Below are positions 1 to 6,478 of a DNA stretch of 18,570 bases, piece by piece (within the stretch, counting starts at the first letter, position 1; every line of letters begins with the position of its first letter). Under the pieces are notes generated by a model. That model saw nothing but the letters and a program-made list of their open reading frames with translations. It ran no database searches and was not told the DNA's origin. The stretch spans positions 1-18,570 of the forward strand of contig CAKQUI010000033.1 of NCBI GenBank assembly GCA_934277495.1, given 5' to 3'. The translations under genes and the position numbers were made by a program. This DNA comes from an uncultured Clostridia bacterium. Lineage in GTDB: Bacteria > Bacillota > Clostridia > Peptostreptococcales > Anaerovoracaceae.

Positions 1-155
1 TCTGCTACGGAAAAGATTTCTTCAAGGGCGACACTACATTCGGACATCTCTGGTCTCCTGAGGTAGAAGCAATGATAGATGAAGAATCGACACTCAAGGA
101 TGATGACGAGGAAACTGTGAACAGCGCAGACGATCATACTCCTAAAGCTGCATAG
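1..155 (+). CDS. C-terminal end of an unidentified protein (5' truncated)
   Basis: An open frame runs in from the left edge (first full codon at base 3) and stops at TAG 153-155, giving the last 50 residues of a protein. The visible part begins CYGKDFFKGDTTFGHLW and ends in a strongly acidic, hydrophilic tail (several consecutive Asp/Glu residues, then HTPKAA). I do not recognise the family from so short a piece. An acidic cytoplasmic tail would suit a transporter or an enzyme equally well. The frame is credible as coding because its end is followed 50 bases later by a strong intrinsic terminator and because it converges on the minus-strand two-component operon. No function is proposed. Confidence 0.6.
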   Translation, partial: CYGKDFFKGDTTFGHLWSPEVEAMIDEESTLKDDDEETVNSADDHTPKAA

Positions 156-208
156 AAAAAGACATTTTGAGCCTTTCTACATATAAATAATAAATGATGA
201 CTTACAGA

Positions 209-248
209 AAAACCGGGATGCTGGAACGGGAACCAGCATCCCGGTTTT
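209..248. terminator. Bidirectional intrinsic terminator
   Basis: A perfect 16-bp inverted repeat (arms 209-224 and 233-248, core CCGGGATGCTGG / CCAGCATCCCGG) closes an 8-base loop. It is flanked by an A-run on the left and a T-run on the right, so it can terminate in both directions. It lies between the plus-strand gene ending at 155 and the minus-strand regulator ending at 381. Confidence 0.9.
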
Positions 249-380
249 CTGCATATGTACAAACAAACGGCTGCACAATCAGGGTCAGTGCAGCCGCCGG
301 AGATCATATTATAAATCGATCGTATGGATATGAGATCCTGATGCAGGCCTTTGTCAGTCTGCCTGCGGTGAAATCTTTGA

Positions 381-1763
381 TCATATCTCGGTTATTTCAT
401 ATTTCTGTATCTTGCGGTGCAGGGAACGTCTGCTGATGCCAAGAGCCAGTGCTGTCTTTGTTTTGTTGCCGTCGTGCTCCCTGAGCGCTTTGATTATTAT
501 TTCTTTTTCTCTGTCGTCTATAGCACTGTTGAGAGGAATTTCGCTGTCTGATGCGGGGTGTCCTGCATCAGATCCGGATGCAGGGGCGTCCTCTTTACCG
601 TAGGAGAGTATTTCCTGAGGGAGACTGTCTGCATCTATGACATTGCTTTCAGTTATCACGACGCACCGCTCTACGATATTCTCAAGCTCACGTATGTTGC
701 CGGGCCAGTTGTAGTTCATTAGATATTCCATTGCTTCAGGACTCATTGTTTTGATAGTGCCTCCTGATATGCCTGCAGCGGAGCGGAGGAATGTGTTCAC
801 CAGATCGCTGATGTCTTCTCTGCGTTCTCTGAGCGGCGGCAGGTTTATCGGCACTACGTTGAGTCTGTAGTAGAGGTCTTCACGGAATTCTCCATTTCTG
901 ACAGCTTCCTTCAGGTCTTTGTTGGTGGCAGCTATTACACGGACATCCACTGTGACCGGACGTATGCCGCCGAGACGTTCAAACGTCTTTTCCTGCAGTA
1001 CACGCAGCAGTTTGACCTGGAGCTGCGGCGCTATATCTCCTATCTCGTCCAGGAATATAGTGCCTCCGTCCGCAAATTCGAACCGTCCGGGTTTTGAAGA
1101 TGCTGCGCCTGTGAAAGCACCTTTTTCGTAGCCGAAAAGTTCACTTTCCAGAAGGTTGTCGGGTATGGCTCCGCAGTTGACTTTTATCATTGGTTTGTCG
1201 CTGCGTCTGCTCCAGTTGTGTATGGCTGTGGAAATTACTTCTTTGCCGGTGCCTGTCTCGCCCAGGATGAGGACTGTAGCGTCAGAGGCCGAGACCTTTT
1301 TCGCCAGCTGCAGCACCTGCTGCATTGCAGGACTGTTGCTCTTTGTCTTCGTATCGTCGGGACTGCCGAGATCATATGTTATGTTGTCTTCGTGCTCAGT
1401 GGAAATGAGTATTTTTTTTACTGCTGTGATTATCTCCTTGATATCGAAAGGCTTGGTGACGTAGTCCTGAGCGCCGCTTTTGATAGCGTCTATGGCTGTT
1501 TCCATAGTGGCGAAGGCTGTTATCAGTATGAAGCCCACGCCAGGTTCCTGCTCTTTGACTTTGTGAAGGAATTCGATGCCGGACATCTTCGGCATTTTGA
1601 TATCGCTTATTATAAGGTCTATGTTGTGCTTCTGGAAAACTTCAAGACCTTCTTCGCCGTTTCCGGCAGTCATGACTTCATAGCCCTCTTTTTCGAGGAC
1701 TTTGCCTATGAGCTGTCTTACGTGCTGTTCATCGTCTACTACCAGGATCTTTTTCTTTTCCAT
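381..1763 (-). CDS. NtrC/AtoC-type sigma-54-dependent response regulator
   Basis: This 460-residue activator has the classic three-domain order. The N-terminal receiver domain has an acidic pocket D10-D11, a phospho-acceptor D54 in [11 protein letters not shown]82 and K104. The central AAA+ domain has Walker A GETGTGKE (168-175), the sigma-54-contacting GAFTGA loop (215-220) and Walker B FLDEIGD (D239-E240). The C-terminal Fis-type helix-turn-helix lies around [15 protein letters not shown]. By family knowledge, phosphorylation by the partner kinase drives ATP-dependent remodelling of sigma-54 polymerase at -24/-12 promoters, usually for catabolic or transport genes. The start ATG shares one base with the stop of the upstream kinase (TAATG), so the pair is translationally coupled. 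No target promoter is visible in the window, so the regulon is unknown. It is too generic to name as atoC or zraR. Confidence 0.95.
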   Translation of the reverse strand: MEKKKILVVDDEQHVRQLIGKVLEKEGYEVMTAGNGEEGLEVFQKHNIDLIISDIKMPKMSGIEFLHKVKEQEPGVGFILITAFATMETAIDAIKSGAQDYVTKPFDIKEIITAVKKILISTEHEDNITYDLGSPDDTKTKSNSPAMQQVLQLAKKVSASDATVLILGETGTGKEVISTAIHNWSRRSDKPMIKVNCGAIPDNLLESELFGYEKGAFTGAASSKPGRFEFADGGTIFLDEIGDIAPQLQVKLLRVLQEKTFERLGGIRPVTVDVRVIAATNKDLKEAVRNGEFREDLYYRLNVVPINLPPLRERREDISDLVNTFLRSAAGISGGTIKTMSPEAMEYLMNYNWPGNIRELENIVERCVVITESNVIDADSLPQEILSYGKEDAPASGSDAGHPASDSEIPLNSAIDDREKEIIIKALREHDGNKTKTALALGISRRSLHRKIQKYEITEI

Positions 1764-3544
1764 TATTTATCATCCTCCTCTTCAGGGAGCGCCTGAAGCA
1801 TTATCGTGAACTGGGTCATTTCTCCTTCGATGCTTTCCACTTCGATCATTCCCTTGTGTGCTTCAACTGTCCTCAGTGCTATAGCAAGGCCCATTCCTGT
1901 GCCGGTGTCCTTTGTGGTGAAGAACGGGTCAAATATTTTGCCGGAAATATCCGAAGGTATGCCTTTGCCGCTGTCTCTCACAGATGCGCATACCATGTTC
2001 CGGTTCCTGTCGAATTCTGTTTTAAGTCTTATGGTGCCGCCTTCCGGCATTGCCTGCTGTGCATTGAGCATGAGATTTATGAACAGAGATTCGAACATTT
2101 CTCTGTCTATCATGACCGGCGGGGTCCGGCCGAATTCACGGCGTATGGTTATCCTGCTGTCCATTTCACGGCTGACAAGCTGCGCGACATAATCCATGAC
2201 CTCTTCTATATGCAGTTTTTCAGTCTCAGGGAGTTTAGGTCTGGCGTATGTCAGGAACCTGTTGAGCATAGTGGTGAGCCTGTCGGTTTCGTGCATGATG
2301 ATATCGACCTCATCGAAATGCAGATCCTTTTCCTGGAGCACCATATCGAGGTACTGGGTGTTGCCACGGATGCTGGTGAGGGGGTTCTTTATCTCATGAG
2401 CCATGCTTGCAGCAATCTCACCGAGGGCTTCCATGGTCTTGACCCTGTTGGCACTTTCCTCGAAACTCCGTATATCTTCTATTTTGCGGAACACACATAT
2501 AGCTCCCAGAACTTCGTTCCTGAGTCCGAACTGTATGTTGATGCTGTATTCCACCGGTACACGTCTGCCGGAGCTGTCACGTATGTCGGTGATGGTCTTG
2601 AGCTGCAGGCTGCCACGGCTGAGACATCGCTTCAGCTCTGCGATGAGTTTCTTTATCTGAGGCGGCGTAGGGTTGCTGGTATTGATGCCGATGATCTCGC
2701 TGGCTTTGATGCCTGTCAGTTCTTCGGCTGTAGTGTTGAAAGTCGTTATCTCGCCGATATTGTTGATGCTGATAATGCCGGTAGGCAGATTGTTGTAGGT
2801 CTCGTCGACATATGTCATGATCTCCTGCATGGAAACGGCTTCGCCTGATTTGTCCAGGACCTGCTGCATCGTGTTCTTGAGCTTGTTGAGCATCAGATTG
2901 AAGGAGCCTGCTATATCTGCCAGTTCGTTGTCTTCAGCCACAGAGATCTCTTTGCTGATATCTCCGTCAGCCACACGTCCGGCGTCCTGTGCCAGCTTCT
3001 TGATGGGACTCTGTATCGCAAATGATATGCGTTTGCCCAGGGGCCACAGTATAAGTATCATCAGGACGATAGCAGTGATTATGATGGTCTTGATGTTAGT
3101 GATGGTCTGCATATATTCAGGCCTTGGGTCTTCGATGCAAAGAAACCATTCGCTGCCTTTGACGGGTGCGATGGCCGCTACATAGTATTTGTCATTCTTG
3201 TAGATCTCCTGGACGCTGCAGTTCCCTTTGAAATCAAGTTTGTACGGCTTTTCGGTGTCTCCGCTGCCGATGACGGCGCCACGGTTGTTGATGAGGAAGA
3301 TGTTGCCGTTCAGACCGTCTGACTGAAGTTTTTCCAGAGAGGCTGTATCTGCGCTGCCGTTTTTCTTCATGTCATCGGAAATGTAGTCTGCAGCGATGAG
3401 GGCTTTGTCCCGCATATCGTCTGATTTGATGTCGTCGATAGCGTAGTCCATGGCAAATACCGTCATATATCCGATAAGCACGATCAGACATATGGCGAGT
3501 GCTGCCAGAAAAAACATTGTTTTGGTCTGTATTGATCTGAACAT
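1763..3544 (-). CDS. Membrane sensor histidine kinase with HAMP and PAS domains
   Basis: This 593-residue kinase is the cognate partner of the adjacent sigma-54 activator. Order: TM helix about 10-31; extracytoplasmic sensing domain about 32-149; TM helix about 150-170; HAMP about 171-228; PAS around 245-355 (NNLPTGIISINNIGEITTF); HisKA with H-box MAHEIKNPLTS and phospho-acceptor H383; HATPase_c with N box NLMLNAQQAMPEGG, G1 DSGKGIP, F box DPFFTTKDTGTG and G2 GMGLAI. I chose the ATG at 3544, which has AAGGAG six bases upstream. A longer frame from a GTG at 3601 adds 19 residues but has no ribosome binding site. The sensing domain looks Cache-like in size, and the ligand cannot be read from it. 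The layout resembles NtrB/AtoS/ZraS-type kinases. Confidence 0.94.
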   Translation of the reverse strand: MFRSIQTKTMFFLAALAICLIVLIGYMTVFAMDYAIDDIKSDDMRDKALIAADYISDDMKKNGSADTASLEKLQSDGLNGNIFLINNRGAVIGSGDTEKPYKLDFKGNCSVQEIYKNDKYYVAAIAPVKGSEWFLCIEDPRPEYMQTITNIKTIIITAIVLMILILWPLGKRISFAIQSPIKKLAQDAGRVADGDISKEISVAEDNELADIAGSFNLMLNKLKNTMQQVLDKSGEAVSMQEIMTYVDETYNNLPTGIISINNIGEITTFNTTAEELTGIKASEIIGINTSNPTPPQIKKLIAELKRCLSRGSLQLKTITDIRDSSGRRVPVEYSINIQFGLRNEVLGAICVFRKIEDIRSFEESANRVKTMEALGEIAASMAHEIKNPLTSIRGNTQYLDMVLQEKDLHFDEVDIIMHETDRLTTMLNRFLTYARPKLPETEKLHIEEVMDYVAQLVSREMDSRITIRREFGRTPPVMIDREMFESLFINLMLNAQQAMPEGGTIRLKTEFDRNRNMVCASVRDSGKGIPSDISGKIFDPFFTTKDTGTGMGLAIALRTVEAHKGMIEVESIEGEMTQFTIMLQALPEEEDDK

Positions 3545-3585
3545 TACGAACTCCTTGCGGACAGCGCCTTTGAAACTGTCATAAG

Positions 3586-3606
3586 ATACATATGTATACA
3601 CATGTG
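3586..3606. promoter_or_regulatory. Overlapping palindromes upstream of the kinase gene
   Basis: Three perfect palindromes overlap in 21 bases: ATACATATGTAT (3586-3597), TGTATACA (3593-3600) and CACATGTG (3599-3606). They lie 42-62 bases upstream of the kinase ATG and outside the preferred coding region. They could be an operator or simply an AT-rich coincidence; the protein that would bind is unknown. Confidence 0.3.
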
Positions 3607-3657
3607 GTGCAGTATCAGACTGCAGCTGCCGGTCTTTTTCTTTAATTTTAACACTAT

Positions 3658-3687
3658 TTTATGATGATTAATAGAAGAATTTGTCGA
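3658..3687 (-). promoter_or_regulatory. Possible sigma-A promoter for the two-component operon
   Basis: On the minus strand, TCGACA (3687-3682, five of six to consensus) is followed after 18 bases by CATAAA (3663-3658, four of six). This would start transcription near 3651 and leave a leader of about 107 bases that contains the palindromes. The -10 is weak, so this is tentative. Confidence 0.3.
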
Positions 3688-3791
3688 TGAAAAACTGTCC
3701 GTGATACGGATATAAAATAATATAATTGTATTGAAAGAGGGAAAAACCCGAAAACAATAAAACAATGGATTATTTACGGAGGAATTTTATG

Positions 3792-4052
3792 ATGGAAGTT
3801 TTAAAAGTATCAGCAAGATCGAATCCTAATTCTGTAGCTGGAGCGCTGGCAGGAGTACTGCGGGAAAAAGGGGGAGCAGAGATCCAGGCAATAGGTGCAG
3901 GGGCATTGAATCAGGCAGTCAAGGCAATCGCCATAGCAAGAGGGTTTGTAGCCCCGGGAGGCATCGACCTGGTATCGGTGCCGGCGTTCACCGACATCGA
4001 GATCGAAGGTGAAGAGCGAACCGCCATAAAGCTCATAGTAGAGCCGAGATAA
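3792..4052 (+). CDS. spoVS: Stage V sporulation protein S (SpoVS)
   Basis: This 86-residue protein has the almost invariant SpoVS sequence: it begins MEVLKVSARSNPNSVAGALA, contains AIGAGALNQAVKAIAIARGF and ends with EERTAIKLIVEPR. SpoVS is a small Alba-like protein that affects septation and spore coat assembly in Bacillus. The 3792 start gives the same length as the Bacillus protein. GGAGG at 3778-3782 serves this ATG (9-base spacer) or the preceding ATG at 3789. The in-frame ATG at 3765 lies upstream of that ribosome binding site and is rejected. The gene stands alone, divergent from the kinase operon and followed by its own terminator. A perfect TATAAT at 3721-3726 could be its -10, but it lacks a convincing -35; I found no clear sigma-H promoter. 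Confidence 0.97.
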   Translation: MEVLKVSARSNPNSVAGALAGVLREKGGAEIQAIGAGALNQAVKAIAIARGFVAPGGIDLVSVPAFTDIEIEGEERTAIKLIVEPR

Positions 4053-4064
4053 CGGGGCATGACG

Positions 4065-4138
4065 CCGGATATGCAGATCAAAACGTATCTGCATCCGGTG
4101 AGAGCACAGAAAATATATCTGCAAAAAAGCAGATGCAG
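4065..4138. repeat. Cluster of four ATCTGC/GCAGAT inverted motifs after spoVS
   Basis: The first hairpin pairs CCGG-AT-ATGCAGAT (4065-4078) with ATCTGCATCCGG (4087-4098), leaving a two-base bulge. The second pairs ATCTGC (4117-4122) with GCAGAT (4129-4134) around a six-A loop. All four arms carry the same heptamer-like motif, so arms of the two hairpins could also pair with each other. They lie between the spoVS stop and its terminator and would be transcribed as its 3' UTR. There is no T-run after either hairpin. Confidence 0.6.
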
Positions 4139-4151
4139 AAAGTGATCACAG

Positions 4152-4176
4152 AAGACGGGCACAGCCCGTCTTTTTT
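4152..4176 (+). terminator. Intrinsic terminator after spoVS
   Basis: AAGACGGGC (4152-4160) pairs with GCCCGTCTT (4164-4172) around a three-base loop and runs into six T (4171-4176). A second small hairpin, GCCTGC/GCAGGC (4177-4192), follows directly. Confidence 0.93.
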
Positions 4177-4205
4177 GCCTGCCTTAGCAGGCTGGGCGTA
4201 TATTA

Positions 4206-4234
4206 GTGACCGATACAGGTCTCTATGGTATAAT
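4206..4234 (+). promoter_or_regulatory. Upstream sigma-A promoter for proB (extended -10)
   Basis: GTGACC (4206-4211, four of six to consensus), a 17-base spacer, then TATAAT (4229-4234) preceded by TGG, an extended -10. A start near 4241 would give a leader of about 113 bases before proB. Confidence 0.65.
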
Positions 4235-4295
4235 ATGATTTAAGGGATTGCCGGGATATATAAAATATTTTAACCTTCATTTTACACTGCCTTCT

Positions 4296-4324
4296 TTGAT
4301 TTTTACATTATGGTGTTGTATAAT
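4296..4324 (+). promoter_or_regulatory. Downstream sigma-A promoter for proB
   Basis: TTGATT (4296-4301), a 17-base spacer, then a perfect TATAAT (4319-4324). The predicted start near 4331 lies just before the ribosome binding site AGGAGG (4337-4342). Together with the promoter 90 bases upstream it makes a tandem pair. Between them is AT-rich sequence in which I see no riboswitch or T-box. Confidence 0.65.
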
Positions 4325-4353
4325 CGTAATGTTGACAGGAGGGATAAAGTAAA

Positions 4354-5160
4354 ATGGAATATCTCAAGGATATAGTTGAAGACAGCAGGAAAATAGTGAT
4401 AAAGATCGGAAGCAATGTGCTGTCTGACGATAACGGCAATGTGAACAAGCAGGTACTGCATAATATAGTTGAACAGGTCAATGAACTCATCGAACTTGGC
4501 AAGCAGGTGATACTGGTATCTTCAGGAGCCGGCATCTGCGGCGTCGGAGCTATAAACAAATGGAGCAGGAGAGGCGATATCAATTACAAGCAGGCTCTCT
4601 GTGCCATAGGCCAGGTGGAGCTGATGATGGCTTACAAGGAATATTTCGGAGACTACGGCGTGCATGTGGCACAGATACTCCTCACAAGGGACGATTTCAA
4701 CGACCCTCACAGGACGCTGAATATAAGGAACGCTATGTTCACTCTGATAGATGAGGGCGTGGTCCCTGTAATAAACGAAAACGACAGCGTCAGCGTCGAT
4801 GAAATAAAGATCGGGGACAATGATACCCTGGCAGCTCTGACAACAACGCTCTGGAATGCAGATCTCATGATAATCCTCAGCGATATAGACGGAGTGTTCG
4901 ACAGCGACCCTAAATCCAACAGCGATGCGAAACTGATAGAAACAGTCGATAACGCCGAGAAACTTTTCGAGTCCATAGACATCGGAGGGACAAGTTCTTT
5001 CGGCACAGGAGGCATATCCAGCAAGATAGAAGCTGCTGCTAAAGTGAACAAATACGGCATACCTATGATACTTCTGAATGGTAAGAAGACAGACATCATA
5101 AGAAACTGTCTCACCGGGACTTCAAAAGGAACGCTGTTCACAGGAACTATAGAAAAGTAA
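4354..5160 (+). CDS. proB: Glutamate 5-kinase, short form without PUA domain
   Basis: This 268-residue amino-acid kinase phosphorylates L-glutamate to gamma-glutamyl phosphate, the first step of proline synthesis. Family signatures in order are KIGSNVLSD near the N-terminus, ILVSSGAGICGVGA, the INENDSVSVDEIKIGDNDTLAAL substrate/Mg region (about 140-162), ILSDIDGVFDSDP, and FGTGGISSKIEAA near 215-229. E. coli ProB is about 367 residues because it carries a C-terminal PUA domain. This protein ends right after the kinase domain, as in some other Firmicutes. AGGAGG at 4337-4342 precedes the ATG. The next gene is a Nudix hydrolase rather than proA, so the second enzyme must be elsewhere or absent. 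Other amino-acid kinases are less likely because the INENDSV and DNDTLAAL blocks are typical of ProB. Confidence 0.93.
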   Translation: MEYLKDIVEDSRKIVIKIGSNVLSDDNGNVNKQVLHNIVEQVNELIELGKQVILVSSGAGICGVGAINKWSRRGDINYKQALCAIGQVELMMAYKEYFGDYGVHVAQILLTRDDFNDPHRTLNIRNAMFTLIDEGVVPVINENDSVSVDEIKIGDNDTLAALTTTLWNADLMIILSDIDGVFDSDPKSNSDAKLIETVDNAEKLFESIDIGGTSSFGTGGISSKIEAAAKVNKYGIPMILLNGKKTDIIRNCLTGTSKGTLFTGTIEK

Positions 5161-5175
5161 AGGGGTGCAGGGCCA

Positions 5176-5721
5176 ATGATCTTTGAAGAGAAAAAAATAA
5201 GCAGCCAGAGGATATATGAAGGCGCTATCCTGAACGTCAGGAAAGACACTGTCACCGCAGTGGGCGGACAGGCGTACAGGGAGATAATCGAACATAACGG
5301 AGCTGTTGCCATGGTACCGATAACCGATGACGGCAAAGTCGTGATGGTGGAGCAGTTCAGGTACGCCTGCGGCAGCAGCGTGCTGGAGATACCTGCAGGC
5401 AAGATAGACAGAGGCGAGAGCGATCCTGTAAAGGCAGCACACCGGGAGCTTCGTGAAGAGACCGGCTATACCGCATCTGAGATAAAGCACCTGGGCAGTA
5501 TCAATCCCAGCGTGGGATATTCAGAGGAAGTCATCCATATATATGCCATGACAGGTCTTGTCCCGGGACAGCAGGATCTTGACGAGGACGAAGCAGTCGA
5601 AGTCATAGAGATGGATTTTGATGAAGCATACGATATGGCAGCAGAAGGCAGGATGCTGGATGCAAAGACAGTAGCAGGCCTTATGATGGCGAAACGCCAG
5701 ATAATGGATAAAAGAAAGTAA
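5176..5721 (+). CDS. nudF: Nudix hydrolase, ADP-ribose pyrophosphatase type
   Basis: This 181-residue protein aligns along its length with NudF/YqkG-type ADP-ribose diphosphatases, which cleave ADP-ribose to AMP and ribose 5-phosphate. Visible blocks are MVPITDDGKVVMVEQFRY, EIPAGKIDRGE leading into the Nudix box, REL-REE-TGY (about 90-98), the NPSVGYSEEVIHIYAM segment, and DAKTVAGLMMA near the C-terminus. The Nudix box has eight instead of seven residues between E81 and R90; the catalytic REL and EE pairs are intact. The ATG is 15 bases after the proB stop with AAGGGG ahead of it, so the two are probably cotranscribed. Bacillus keeps nudF next to spoIIM and near xerD, and the same trio is seen here, though spoIIM is inverted. 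Confidence 0.9.
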   Translation: MIFEEKKISSQRIYEGAILNVRKDTVTAVGGQAYREIIEHNGAVAMVPITDDGKVVMVEQFRYACGSSVLEIPAGKIDRGESDPVKAAHRELREETGYTASEIKHLGSINPSVGYSEEVIHIYAMTGLVPGQQDLDEDEAVEVIEMDFDEAYDMAAEGRMLDAKTVAGLMMAKRQIMDKRK

Positions 5722-5746
5722 GATATGATGCCGGTGGCAGCGATTC

Positions 5747-6289
5747 TCATACAGGTATACGTCCGAAGATCGCTCCTGCAAGAGATCCGGCGACCACAGC
5801 AGCAAGTATGGCAGCTGCAGGATATTTCAGAGTTTCCGTGGAGATGGGGACTCTGTTTCTTTTTCTGCTGCCATTGGAGAGGGACAGGAACGTGACAAGT
5901 GCAGCGGCAGCGATGAATGACGGCAGCATGAAAAGCTCCTTAGGAAATATCCTGATCAGAGACAGGGAGAAAGCCCTGCCGGGGTCGCTGATATAAAGAA
6001 GACCGCAGCAGAATCCTACGGCGAAACTTTTGAACCAGAGGATGCAGCCGGGAATCGGACAGAGGAACCTGCAGAATACGGCAGGTATCATCAGCAGCAG
6101 CATGAACAGACTGGTCCTGAGATAAAACAGGAAATCATGGAAAAAACCGGCGGCAGAGACGGACGACGCTCCAAGGAGCATGGCTGACAATGTACTGCAG
6201 CTTTCCTCTGACAGACTCATGCTGTAAAACATGCCGGAAAAAAGACCGGCAAGAAATATAAAGATGAATATCATTAAGCTTTTTTTCAT
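5747..6289 (-). CDS. spoIIM: Stage II sporulation protein M-like membrane protein
   Basis: This 180-residue polytopic membrane protein is recognised by the SpoIIM/DUF95 pattern. An N-terminal anchor (MKKSLMIFIFIFLAGLFSG) is followed by a soluble loop, then FFHDFLFYLRTSLFMLLLM, a glycine-containing FKSFAVGFCCGLL segment, FPKELFMLPSFIAAA, and a last C-terminal helix. In Bacillus SpoIIM forms the DMP complex with SpoIID and SpoIIP that remodels peptidoglycan during engulfment. I chose the ATG at 6289, with GAGGAG (6297-6302) seven bases upstream, over an ATG at 6319 that has no ribosome binding site. The gene converges on nudF with only 25 bases between stops and no terminator that I can see. 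It diverges from the recombinase gene. Sequence divergence from the Bacillus protein is substantial, so the role in engulfment rests on family and context. Confidence 0.85.
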   Translation of the reverse strand: MKKSLMIFIFIFLAGLFSGMFYSMSLSEESCSTLSAMLLGASSVSAAGFFHDFLFYLRTSLFMLLLMIPAVFCRFLCPIPGCILWFKSFAVGFCCGLLYISDPGRAFSLSLIRIFPKELFMLPSFIAAAALVTFLSLSNGSRKRNRVPISTETLKYPAAAILAAVVAGSLAGAIFGRIPV

Positions 6290-6410
6290 ATGTAAACTCC
6301 TCACAACAGTGTTTTCCATTCGTTCACTAAAATAAATATGCAGAGACAGAGTTTTTTAGTACATGCATGGAAAATTTCATGATCTTTCTCTGAATACGGG
6401 AAAATGATTA

Positions 6411-6439
6411 TTGTAAACCCATGTGAATTAGTATATAAT
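6411..6439 (+). promoter_or_regulatory. Sigma-A promoter for the recombinase gene
   Basis: TTGTAA (6411-6416), a 17-base spacer, then a perfect TATAAT (6434-6439). The expected start is near 6446, 33 bases before the chosen ATG. The promoter lies inside the longer open frame that begins at 6404, which supports the shorter start. Confidence 0.85.
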
Positions 6440-6478
6440 GCAGTAGGCGCGAGCAAGATCAATATGTGGAGGACTGTT

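Noticed and set aside
1218..1796. 192-residue plus-strand frame opposite the response regulator
   Set aside because: Shadow of the regulator; low-complexity ends and no start signal.
1856..2848. 330-residue open frame on the plus strand opposite the sensor kinase
   Set aside because: It is antisense to a well-supported kinase, its translation is cysteine- and histidine-rich with no domain, and it lacks a ribosome binding site.
4201..4353. T-box or riboswitch in the proB leader
   Set aside because: I found no T-box bulge sequence, no terminator and no recognisable aptamer, only tandem promoters.
6404..6478. N-terminal extension of the recombinase
   Set aside because: It overlaps a near-perfect promoter (6411-6439), and the ATG at 6479 has a good GGAGG and gives the standard XerD length.
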